The notes beneath the pieces were generated by a model. That model had not been told where the DNA came from. It ran no database searches and worked only from the letters and a program-made list of their open reading frames with translations. A program made the translations under genes and the position numbers. From positions 1 to 8,112 of the forward strand of contig URJN01000091.1 of the NCBI GenBank assembly GCA_900548125.1: 8,112 bases of DNA. Direction: 5' to 3'. This document shows positions 1 to 6,367 of this stretch, in pieces. How positions within the stretch are numbered: the first letter of the stretch is position 1; every line of letters starts with the position of its first letter. The stretch comes from an uncultured Eubacteriales bacterium (GTDB lineage Bacteria; Bacillota; Clostridia; Christensenellales; Aristaeellaceae).

Positions 1-63
1 GGACGGAGGAACACCAAGGAGATCCAGGCGGAGAAACCGACGGATATGCAGAGTGGATTATAG
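1..63 (+). CDS. possible 3' end of an upstream gene (partial)
   Basis: From the first base, 20 sense codons run to a TAG at 61-63. Third positions are mostly G or C, as in the large gene downstream, which favours this frame over the other two. The product tail is rich in charged residues and ends in QSGL. Only the last codons would be inside the window, so no function can be given. Another frame stays open to a TGA at 81-83 and is a weaker alternative with poorer codon use. No clear terminator follows before the promoters at 105-154. Confidence 0.25.
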   Translation, partial: GRRNTKEIQAEKPTDMQSGL

Positions 64-104
64 GCAAACCTTGACGTTTTCCTTTCCTATTTATTGGGCA
101 ATCA

Positions 105-154
105 TTGACTGTTTTTTGATTACGCTTGTAAAATCAAGGAATTTCGCTTATAAT
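105..154 (+). promoter_or_regulatory. two overlapping promoters of the activase/dehydratase operon
   Basis: The downstream promoter has TTGTAA (126-131), a 17-base spacer and a perfect TATAAT (149-154), predicting a start near 161. A second candidate lies just upstream: TTGACT (105-110), 18 bases, TAAAAT (129-134). The two overlap, so polymerase could bind only one at a time. The leader to the ATG at 288 would be roughly 125-150 bases. The matches are seen directly; use of either promoter is inferred. Confidence 0.65.
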
Positions 155-167
155 GTCAAGTTGACAT
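153..167. promoter_or_regulatory. palindromic operator candidate at the transcription start
   Basis: ATGTCAAGTTGACAT is a perfect inverted repeat with 7-base arms around a central G. It begins at the end of the TATAAT box and covers the predicted start site, the usual place for a repressor operator. Four more complementary bases on each side (GCTT at 146-149, AAGC at 168-171) extend it with a 3-base offset. No regulator gene is in the window, so the binding protein is unknown. Confidence 0.5.
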
Positions 168-192
168 AAGCTGCTTATAGCTTGCCAAGCAT

Positions 193-222
193 GCTTTTTG
201 CGCTGCTGAAGGCGTAAAAAGC
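193..222 (+). other. leader hairpin upstream of the activase gene
   Basis: Bases 193-203 pair with 212-222 over 11 positions (one G-U) around an 8-base loop. The T run lies in the 5' arm and the A run in the 3' arm, opposite to a terminator on the plus strand, so this is more likely a leader RNA structure. A second small hairpin (247-251 with 258-262) sits just ahead of the ribosome binding site at 271-277. No known riboswitch core was recognised. Confidence 0.35.
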
Positions 223-287
223 TCATCCATATACATCAGTCTGCCCGCGCACTCATCTGCGCACGGCGAAGAAAGGATGCTCCATTT

Positions 288-3248
288 ATGTCCGAAATTC
301 TCCGCATTGGACTTGATATCGGTTCCACTACAATCAAATGCGTTGTCCTCGATGAAAAGGACAAAATCATTTATTCCTGCTATGAGCGCCACCTCTCGCT
401 TATTGCGCAAAAGACCCGCGAGCTGCTGACCCGCCTTGATAACGAGGTCGTACACGGCGCGCCGGTGCGTTTGAGCATTTCCGGCTCTGCGGGCATGGGG
501 CTTGCGCTGGGTTCGCATATTTCCTTTGTTCAGGAGGTTTATGCGACGAAGGTTGCTGCCGACATGCTGATGCCCGGTACGGACGTCATCATTGAACTGG
601 GCGGCGAGGATGCAAAGATTCTCTTCCTGCAAGGCACGCTCGAAGTGCGCATGAACGGTTCCTGCGCCGGCGGAACGGGCGCGTTCATCGACCAGATGGC
701 GACCCTTTTGGGCGTAACGCCGACAGAGATGAACGAGGAAGCGAAGAAGGCGCAGCGCACCTACACCATCGCTTCCCGATGCGGCGTATTCGCTAAGACG
801 GACGTGCAGCCGCTGCTCAATCAGGGCGCGGCGCGTGCGGATGTAGCGCGCTCCATCTTCATGGCGGTCGTCAACCAGACGATTGCGGGATTGGCACAGG
901 GACGCCCGATCGAGGGGAAGGTTGTCTACCTCGGCGGCCCGCTGACGTTTATGAGCGAGCTGCGCGCCTGCTTTGACGAGGCTCTGCATCTGACCGGCGT
1001 ATGCCCGGAAAATTCGCTGTATTTCGTTGCGCTCGGCGCGGCGCATCAGCCGTCCGAACCGGTTCTCCTGAATGAATGTCTGGAGGCGATCGAGGCGTTC
1101 CACAGCACGGAGAGCTATAATGCGCTGCCGCCGCTGTTTGCCGATGAGCAGGAGCTGGCGGATTTCCGTGCGCGTCACGCGAAGGCGAAAGTCATCCGCC
1201 GTGACCCGGCAGGGTATACCGGCGACGTCTATCTGGGCATCGACTCCGGCTCGACGACCATCAAGTCTGTTGTCATTACGCCGGAAGGCGAGCTGTTGCT
1301 GACCCGATACCAGAGCAACAGCGGCGATCCCGTGCCGCATGTGCGCAGTTTTCTGACCGATTTGCGCACGGAGCATCCGGACTGGAATGTCCGTGCGGGC
1401 GCGGTCACGGGTTACGGCGAGGATCTCATCCGAAGCGCGTTCGGCGTGGATTTCGGTCTGGTCGAAACCGTTGCCCACTTTACCGCTGCACGCGCTTTCA
1501 TGCCGAACGTTGATTTTATTATCGACATCGGCGGACAGGATATCAAGTGCTTTAAGATTCACAACGGGGTTATCGATAATATCTTCCTCAATGAGGCTTG
1601 CTCTTCCGGCTGCGGCTCGTTCCTCCAGACGTTCGCCAGCGCGCTCGGCTACAAGATTGAGGATTTCTCTCAGCTCGGTCTGGCGGCGCGCAAGCCGGTC
1701 GATCTCGGTTCCCGCTGCACGGTGTTCATGAATTCTTCCGTCAAGCAGGCGCAAAAGGACGGCGCGGATGTGACCGATATTTCCGCGGGTCTTTCCATTT
1801 CCGTCGTCAAGAACGCGCTGTATAAGGTCATCCGCTGCTCCGGCCCGCAGGAATTGGGTCAGCACATCGTCGTTCAGGGCGGTACGTTCCTCAACGATGC
1901 CGTTCTGCGTGCGTTTGAAAATGAGCTGGGCGTGGATGTCGTTCGTCCGGATATTGCGGGCTTGATGGGCGCATACGGCGCGGCTCTGCATGCCAAAGAG
2001 CAGCGCGCACTGCATGCGGGCGAAAGCACCGTTCTCAGTCTGGATGCGCTGAACAACTTCACCCACAATGTGAAGCAGGCGCGCTGCGGTCTTTGCGAAA
2101 ACCACTGCCGCCTGACGGTCAACGATTTTGGCGGCGGGCGCCGATTCATCAGCGGCAACCGCTGTGACCGCCCCGTTTCGGGTAACAAGCAGCAGAGCGG
2201 TTTGAATCTCTATGCATACAAGCAGGAAAAGCTGCTTGCCATCATGAATGACCGTCGCGAGAATGCGCCGCGCGGAACCATCGGTCTGCCGATGGGACTG
2301 AATATGTACGAGCTGCTGCCGTTCTGGCATGCGCTGTTTACGGACTTGGGCTTTGACGTCGCCGTGTCGCCGTTCTCCAGCCGCAAGCTGTATATCGCGG
2401 GTCAGGCGACGATTCCTTCTGATACGGTCTGCTTCCCGGCGAAGCTGATGCACGGTCATGTCGATTACCTGATTCAGCAGGGCGTCAAGACCATCTTCTA
2501 CCCCTGCATGAGCTACAACATGGATGAGCATCTGGGCGACAACCACTACAACTGCCCGGTCGTCGCGTATTATCCGGAGGTCATCGCCGCGAACATGCCT
2601 GCCGTCAGTCAGATCGACTTTATCCATGATTACGTCGGCATCGACCACCGCAAGGTGTTCCCGAAAAAGCTGACGGGTATTCTCAAGCAGCATTTCCCTG
2701 AGATTTCCGCCCGCGAAGTCCGTCATGCCTGCGACGCGGCTTACGCTGCCTATGACGCTTACATGGAGGACATTCGCAAGAAGGGCGAGGAGATGATTGA
2801 GCAGGCGCGCAAGGAAGGTCGGCGCATCATCGTGCTGGTCGGCCGTCCGTATCATGTCGATCCGGAAATCAACCACGGCATTGACAAGCTCATCGCCGGT
2901 TTCGGCGCGGCGGTCGTGACGGAGGATTCGCTCTCGTGGCACATGCACAAGCAGGCGCAGGGTGTTCTGAACCAGTGGACGTATCACGCCCGCCTGTACG
3001 CCGCGGCACGCTACATCACGACGCAGAAGGATATGAATCTTGTTCAGCTTGTGTCCTTCGGATGCGGCGTGGACGCCATCACGACCGACGAGGTGCGCGA
3101 GATTCTGGAATCCAAGGACAAGATTTATACCCAGATTAAGATTGACGAAATCACCAATCTGGGTGCTGTACGCATTCGCCTGCGTTCGCTGTTCGCGGCG
3201 ATCGACCAGCAGCAGGCACTCGCTGCTCACAACGAAAGGAAGGATTGA
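288..3248 (+). CDS. tandem acyl-CoA dehydratase activase with DUF2229/dehydratase-like region
   Basis: A 986-residue protein whose ATG at 288 follows GAAAGGA (271-277) with 10 bases between. It has two BadF/BcrA/HgdC-type ATPase domains in tandem. Domain 1 starts with GLDIGSTTIK near residue 8 and has SCAGGTG (C126) and SRCGVF (C165), matching in spacing the two cysteines by which HgdC dimers hold a [4Fe-4S] cluster. Domain 2 repeats the pattern with GIDSGSTTIK near 317, CSSGC (C438, C442) and SRCTVF (C477). Next come a four-cysteine insert (C600, C603, C607, C626), probably metal binding, and a DUF2229/dehydratase-like part with C715, C740, C756 and C926. Activases of this family use ATP to drive low-potential electrons into a dehydratase or related double-cubane reductase; the substrate here is unknown. 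The protein is cytoplasmic with no signal peptide. The next gene supplies the rest of the usual long polypeptide. Confidence 0.9.
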   Translation: MSEILRIGLDIGSTTIKCVVLDEKDKIIYSCYERHLSLIAQKTRELLTRLDNEVVHGAPVRLSISGSAGMGLALGSHISFVQEVYATKVAADMLMPGTDVIIELGGEDAKILFLQGTLEVRMNGSCAGGTGAFIDQMATLLGVTPTEMNEEAKKAQRTYTIASRCGVFAKTDVQPLLNQGAARADVARSIFMAVVNQTIAGLAQGRPIEGKVVYLGGPLTFMSELRACFDEALHLTGVCPENSLYFVALGAAHQPSEPVLLNECLEAIEAFHSTESYNALPPLFADEQELADFRARHAKAKVIRRDPAGYTGDVYLGIDSGSTTIKSVVITPEGELLLTRYQSNSGDPVPHVRSFLTDLRTEHPDWNVRAGAVTGYGEDLIRSAFGVDFGLVETVAHFTAARAFMPNVDFIIDIGGQDIKCFKIHNGVIDNIFLNEACSSGCGSFLQTFASALGYKIEDFSQLGLAARKPVDLGSRCTVFMNSSVKQAQKDGADVTDISAGLSISVVKNALYKVIRCSGPQELGQHIVVQGGTFLNDAVLRAFENELGVDVVRPDIAGLMGAYGAALHAKEQRALHAGESTVLSLDALNNFTHNVKQARCGLCENHCRLTVNDFGGGRRFISGNRCDRPVSGNKQQSGLNLYAYKQEKLLAIMNDRRENAPRGTIGLPMGLNMYELLPFWHALFTDLGFDVAVSPFSSRKLYIAGQATIPSDTVCFPAKLMHGHVDYLIQQGVKTIFYPCMSYNMDEHLGDNHYNCPVVAYYPEVIAANMPAVSQIDFIHDYVGIDHRKVFPKKLTGILKQHFPEISAREVRHACDAAYAAYDAYMEDIRKKGEEMIEQARKEGRRIIVLVGRPYHVDPEINHGIDKLIAGFGAAVVTEDSLSWHMHKQAQGVLNQWTYHARLYAAARYITTQKDMNLVQLVSFGCGVDAITTDEVREILESKDKIYTQIKIDEITNLGAVRIRLRSLFAAIDQQQALAAHNERKD

Positions 3249-3252
3249 ACCC

Positions 3253-4602
3253 ATGCCCAGCAATCATGTTGAATTTACCCGCGAAATGCGGGAAGCGGGC
3301 TACACGATTCTCGTGCCCAATATGCTTGAGTTCCATTTTTCCCTGATTGTCAAGGTGCTGCGACTGAATGGCTACAACGCCGAGCTGCTGACCAACAGCG
3401 GCCCGAACGTGATGGCAGAGGGACTGAAATATGTTCATAACGACACCTGCGTTCCCGCACTGCTGGTCATCGGTCAGTTCCTCGATGCGCTGCATTCCGG
3501 CAAGTACGACATCAACAAGGTCGCCCTGATTATCACCCAGACCGGCGGCGGCTGCCGCGCCAGCAACTATATTTATTTGCTGCGTAAGGCATTGAAGAAG
3601 GCGGGGCTTGAGCAGGTTCCGGTTATTTCCGTCAACATGAGCGGTCTGGAAAGCGCATCCGGCTTCAAGCTGACTTTGCCGCTCGTTCGGCAGATTGTCG
3701 CGTCGCTGGTCTACGGCGACTGCATCATGTGCGTATCCAACCAGACGCGCCCGTATGAATTCAATGAGGGCGAAACGGATGCGCTCATTGAGAAGTGGAA
3801 CGATGCGCTTATCGAGCAGTTCAACCGCGGAAAGGGCTTGTCCAACAAGGATATGCGCAAAAACCTTGCCGCGATTGTCGATGATTTTGACGCTATCGAG
3901 CGCAGTCATGAAAGAAAAACCCGCGTCGGCGTTGTCGGCGAAATCTATGTCAAGTATTCTTCGCTGGGCAACAACGGGCTTGAAAAATTCCTGCGCACAC
4001 AGGACTGCGAATACATGCTCCCGGGCATCATGGGCTTTGTTCTCTTCAAAATCGACAACCGCATCGAGGATCATCACCTCTACGGCGGAAGCCTGCCCAA
4101 GCTGATTTTCTGCAAGGGACTGATGAAGTTCTGCGAGCGGATGGAAACGACGCTCATCGAATCCATTGCCGCGCATCCGAACTTTGTTCCGCCGACCGCC
4201 TTTAAGCACATCAAAACGCTGGTCAAGGGCGTTATCGGCTATGGCAGCAAGATGGGCGAGGGGTGGCTGCTGACGGCAGAGATGCTGGAGCTTGCCGAGA
4301 ACGGCTATGAGAACATCATCTGCGCACAGCCGTTTGGCTGCCTGCCGAACCACATCTGCGGCAAGGGCATGATTCGCAAGCTGACGCAGGTGCATCCGGG
4401 CATCAACATCGTTCCGATCGACTACGATCTTTCCGCGACGAAGGTCAATCAGGAAAACCGCATTCGCCTGATGCTTGCGGTTGCGCACGATGTGGACGCC
4501 AAGAGACAGCAGCAGGAGCTTCTCATCGCGCAGGATGAACGCGAGGGCGGCTGTGCGTCCTGCGGAAGCTGCACGGCATGCGGGGAGCAGAAAATCGGTT
4601 AA
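3253..4602 (+). CDS. 2-hydroxyacyl-CoA dehydratase-like protein, partner of the activase
   Basis: A 449-residue soluble protein. The ATG at 3253 has GAAAGGAAGG (3234-3243) ahead of it; that site overlaps the end of the preceding gene, and only four bases separate the two genes, so they are probably translationally coupled. The sequence resembles the C-terminal part of long activase/dehydratase-like proteins (COG3580/COG3581-type, HgdB/YjiM-related by my recognition). Likely cofactor-ligand cysteines are C66 (HNDTCVP), C101 (TGGGCRAS), and C357, C363 and C369 (CAQPFGCLPNHIC). The tail holds C434, C437, C440 and C443 as CxxCxxCxxC, which looks like an added Fe-S or metal site. The likely role is the electron-accepting, substrate-binding half of an ATP-driven reductase or dehydratase with the upstream protein; the reaction is not identifiable. 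A terminator follows 32 bases after the stop. Confidence 0.88.
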   Translation: MPSNHVEFTREMREAGYTILVPNMLEFHFSLIVKVLRLNGYNAELLTNSGPNVMAEGLKYVHNDTCVPALLVIGQFLDALHSGKYDINKVALIITQTGGGCRASNYIYLLRKALKKAGLEQVPVISVNMSGLESASGFKLTLPLVRQIVASLVYGDCIMCVSNQTRPYEFNEGETDALIEKWNDALIEQFNRGKGLSNKDMRKNLAAIVDDFDAIERSHERKTRVGVVGEIYVKYSSLGNNGLEKFLRTQDCEYMLPGIMGFVLFKIDNRIEDHHLYGGSLPKLIFCKGLMKFCERMETTLIESIAAHPNFVPPTAFKHIKTLVKGVIGYGSKMGEGWLLTAEMLELAENGYENIICAQPFGCLPNHICGKGMIRKLTQVHPGINIVPIDYDLSATKVNQENRIRLMLAVAHDVDAKRQQQELLIAQDEREGGCASCGSCTACGEQKIG

Positions 4603-4634
4603 ACGGGAAAGTCGAAAAGAATATACAAATAAGT

Positions 4635-4674
4635 AAGGCGGTTACTCCGAATCAGTCGGGTAGCCGCCTTTTGT
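4635..4674 (+). terminator. intrinsic terminator of the activase/dehydratase operon
   Basis: Bases 4635-4647 pair with 4658-4670 over 13 positions (two G-T wobbles), with a G/C-rich core and a 10-base loop. TTTT follows, then a broken T-rich tail and TTTTT at 4681-4685. It lies 32 bases after the stop at 4602, between convergent operons. The A-rich 5' flank could give weak activity in the other direction too. Confidence 0.85.
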
Positions 4675-4689
4675 TGTAGCTTTTTATGG

Positions 4690-4715
4690 AAAAATGAGGG
4701 GGAGAAGTCCCCTCA
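4690..4715 (-). terminator. intrinsic terminator of the permease operon
   Basis: Read on the minus strand, TGAGGGG (4715-4709) pairs with CCCCTCA (4701-4695) around a 7-base loop, followed by TTTTT (4694-4690). It begins a few bases after the stop of the 76-residue gene. On the plus strand the hairpin is followed by an A-rich stretch, so it works only in the minus direction. Confidence 0.75.
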
Positions 4716-4720
4716 TAAAA

Positions 4721-4951
4721 TTAAAATATCCCGCATTCACTGCGCGTCGGACCTTCTCGACCGGAAATATAATGCGCGACATATTCGCGGTTGACCTCGC
4801 GCAGTTCCTTTACGCCGTCGATATACGCCTGATACATCTCAATGACGCCCGGCGCACAGCCGTCGCATGCCGCTTCGATGCTTCCGATGGAATCGGCAAC
4901 AATCTGCTCGCGCTCCTCGCGCGTCGTATCCTTGATTAAAAGGCTTTTCAT
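4721..4951 (-). CDS. small cysteine-containing protein of unknown function (LIKDTTREERE type)
   Basis: A 76-residue protein. The ATG at 4951-4949 is preceded by AAAGGAGA (4968-4961) at 9 bases. It starts MKSLLIKDTTREEREQIV, is mostly charged and helical in character, and carries cysteines at 29 and 32 (CDGC) and 73 (SECGIF). The N-terminal motif and the C-terminal ECG resemble a small family I remember from Clostridia, sometimes given a purine-biosynthesis label that I would not trust. It has no membrane segment or signal peptide. It is the second gene of the permease operon: its ribosome binding site touches the permease stop codon and a terminator follows directly. Three cysteines near the two ends could bind a metal or form a disulfide; this is inference. 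Confidence 0.8.
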   Translation of the reverse strand: MKSLLIKDTTREEREQIVADSIGSIEAACDGCAPGVIEMYQAYIDGVKELREVNREYVAHYISGREGPTRSECGIF

Positions 4952-4966
4952 GTCAGTATGTCTCCT

Positions 4967-5938
4967 TTACAATAATCCGAAAGAGCGGAGAAGGAATATC
5001 CATAGTGTCAGCGATACGGACGAAAGCACCGTCGCCAGCATGACGACATTGCTTGTCAAAATGCCTTCGTGTCCCATGTTCTTTGCCATCACAAAACAGG
5101 ATACCGTCGTGGGGGAGCCGACTATGATGAGAATCGCCAGCAGCTCGCTGTATTTGAACCCCAACAGAGCGGCAATGGGAAGGAAGATGGCAGGCAGAAT
5201 GAACAGCTTAATCGCTGTTGCGGCGATGGCAGGCTTGATGCGCTTGAGGGCTTCGCTTCCGGAGAAGGATGCGCCAACAGCCAGCAGAGCGACAGGCGTC
5301 GCAGTTCCGCCGACCGTTGAAAGCGTCGATTGCAGAATGGTCGGGAGTTTGATGCGCAGCAGAGAAAAAGGAACGCCGAGCAGGATGCCGATGATAATAG
5401 GGTTCTTTGCGACGTTCACAAAAGCGCGCTTGACCGCTGAGCCATTTTGACTCGGCGGGAGGAGCTGACCGTTCTCATCCACATGGGGCGAAAACTGCAA
5501 AATCAGGACAGCGTAGACGTTGAAAAAAGGAACGGCAGAAAGAACCATCATCGGCACCATGCCTGAATTGCCGTAGATGTTGTTCGAAAGAGCAACGCCT
5601 AGAATCGCCGCACTGGAACGGACTGCCGCCTGACTGAATTCGCCGACCAGCCGCTTATCCTTCATGAACAGGGAGGCAAGCCCCCATATGCCGAGGAAAA
5701 TGACGCTGGTTACGGCGAAACAGAAAAGGCAGAAAGCCGGATTGAAATCGCTGTACACATCCATTTTGGCAATCGACAGAAACAGGCTGACGGGAAGAGC
5801 GCATTTGAACACATATTGATTCGCGGGCTTGCAGAATTCGGCGTTCAGCACACCGACTCGGCGCAGAAACCAGCCCAGCAGGATGACCAGAAAGACCGGC
5901 ATCGTCGTGTTGAGCGCAAAAGCAAAACTATCCATCAT
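4967..5938 (-). CDS. AEC-family membrane transporter
   Basis: A 323-residue, strongly hydrophobic protein with about ten membrane segments (roughly 10-27, 43-58, 68-90, 104-122, 129-148, 175-195, 208-230, 241-262, 268-285, 297-320) and a polar loop near residues 150-172 between two five-helix halves. This is the layout of the auxin efflux carrier/membrane transport protein family (PF03547). Motifs include TPVALLAVGASFSG and VGSPTTVSCFVMAKNMG in the second half. Bacterial members export or exchange small carboxylates such as malate; the substrate cannot be told here. The protein starts MM: the first ATG (5938-5936) is only 4 bases from AAAGGAAG (5950-5943), while the second (5935-5933) has a better 7-base spacing and may be the true start. 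It is the first gene of a two-gene operon with a clear promoter upstream. Confidence 0.9.
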   Translation of the reverse strand: MMDSFAFALNTTMPVFLVILLGWFLRRVGVLNAEFCKPANQYVFKCALPVSLFLSIAKMDVYSDFNPAFCLFCFAVTSVIFLGIWGLASLFMKDKRLVGEFSQAAVRSSAAILGVALSNNIYGNSGMVPMMVLSAVPFFNVYAVLILQFSPHVDENGQLLPPSQNGSAVKRAFVNVAKNPIIIGILLGVPFSLLRIKLPTILQSTLSTVGGTATPVALLAVGASFSGSEALKRIKPAIAATAIKLFILPAIFLPIAALLGFKYSELLAILIIVGSPTTVSCFVMAKNMGHEGILTSNVVMLATVLSSVSLTLWIFLLRSFGLL

Positions 5939-5964
5939 TTCGCTTCCTTTAGTAAACAGATTCC

Positions 5965-5999
5965 GTGCTCAATATAGCACAAAATGGGAAAAGAAACAA
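5965..5999 (-). promoter_or_regulatory. promoter of the permease operon with overlapping inverted repeat
   Basis: On the minus strand, TTGTTT (5999-5994), a 17-base spacer and TATATT (5976-5971) form a good housekeeping-type promoter; TG one base before the -10 box makes it an extended -10. GTGCT (5965-5969) and AGCAC (5976-5980) form a short perfect inverted repeat across the -10 box, a possible operator. Transcription would start near 5964, giving a short leader to the ATG at 5938. Confidence 0.65.
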
Positions 6000-6331
6000 T
6001 AAGAAAATGAGCAGGGAACTTTTGAATTGAAGAGAAACGCGAAGGGCAAAGATTATACGAAAACCGAAAACACAGATTGCGATTGAAGCATATCAGAGGA
6101 GGATTTGCGCGGGATGTAACGAATTGACGTGTGAATGACGGTTTAATTCATATGAAAGAAAGAAGTTGAAGCGAAACAAGGCTGCAAAAGAGGATGAGCT
6201 TTTCGGAAGGGGAATCCGGATGTGTGAATTGCAGCGGCAAACGATGTTAAATGGCAAGTATGTTGTGCTGGATTTGAGAAAATATGTACAGCCGTCATGG
6301 AAAAAATATGGCGAATATGTTTTCAATTTCC
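6000..6331. other. A/T-rich intergenic region with no convincing gene
   Basis: This stretch separates the permease promoter from the promoter at 6332-6361. It is visibly richer in A and T than the left-hand genes. The only coding candidate is a short plus-strand frame ending inside the next promoter. GAGGAGG at 6097-6103 resembles a ribosome binding site, but the ATG 12 bases after it (6115) is followed at once by TAA. I see no repeats, tRNA or terminator here. Confidence 0.5.
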
Positions 6332-6360
6332 TTGACAATGCAACGCGGAGAACGGTATAA
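6220..6360 (+). CDS. doubtful small ORF, 46 residues
   Basis: An ATG at 6220 is preceded by GGAAGGGG (6205-6212) with a 7-base gap, a good ribosome binding site, and opens a 46-residue frame rich in Tyr, Lys and Arg with no recognisable motif. The frame can be extended upstream to a TTG at 6166, but that start has no good site. The stop (TAA, 6358-6360) lies inside the TATAAT of the next promoter, and no promoter for the frame itself was seen. It is as likely to be chance as a real peptide. Confidence 0.2.
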   Translation: MCELQRQTMLNGKYVVLDLRKYVQPSWKKYGEYVFNFLDNATRRTV

Positions 6361-6361
6361 T
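6332..6361 (+). promoter_or_regulatory. near-consensus promoter of the large structured RNA/leader
   Basis: A perfect TTGACA (6332-6337), an 18-base spacer and a perfect TATAAT (6356-6361) predict a start near 6368. It is the strongest promoter in the window. The first convincing coding start downstream is at 7208, so the transcript begins with about 840 non-coding bases. No operator-like palindrome overlaps it, which suggests strong, possibly constitutive transcription. Confidence 0.8.
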
Positions 6362-6367
6362 AAACGT

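Noticed and set aside
161..188. TTGACA at 161-166 as another -35 box
   Set aside because: No -10-like sequence at the right distance; the only TATAG-like match is about 9 bases away. The TTGACA is better explained as the right arm of the palindrome.
156..3263. A 1,035-codon open frame on the minus strand opposite the activase gene
   Set aside because: It is the mirror of the activase gene: GC-ending codons leave the antisense frame without stops. The product is Arg/Ala/His-rich with no domain, while the plus strand encodes clear ASKHA motifs, so it is a shadow despite its length.
3151..4488. A 445-codon minus-strand frame opposite the dehydratase-like gene
   Set aside because: Same effect as above. 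The plus-strand protein has family motifs and a proper ribosome binding site; the antisense product has none.
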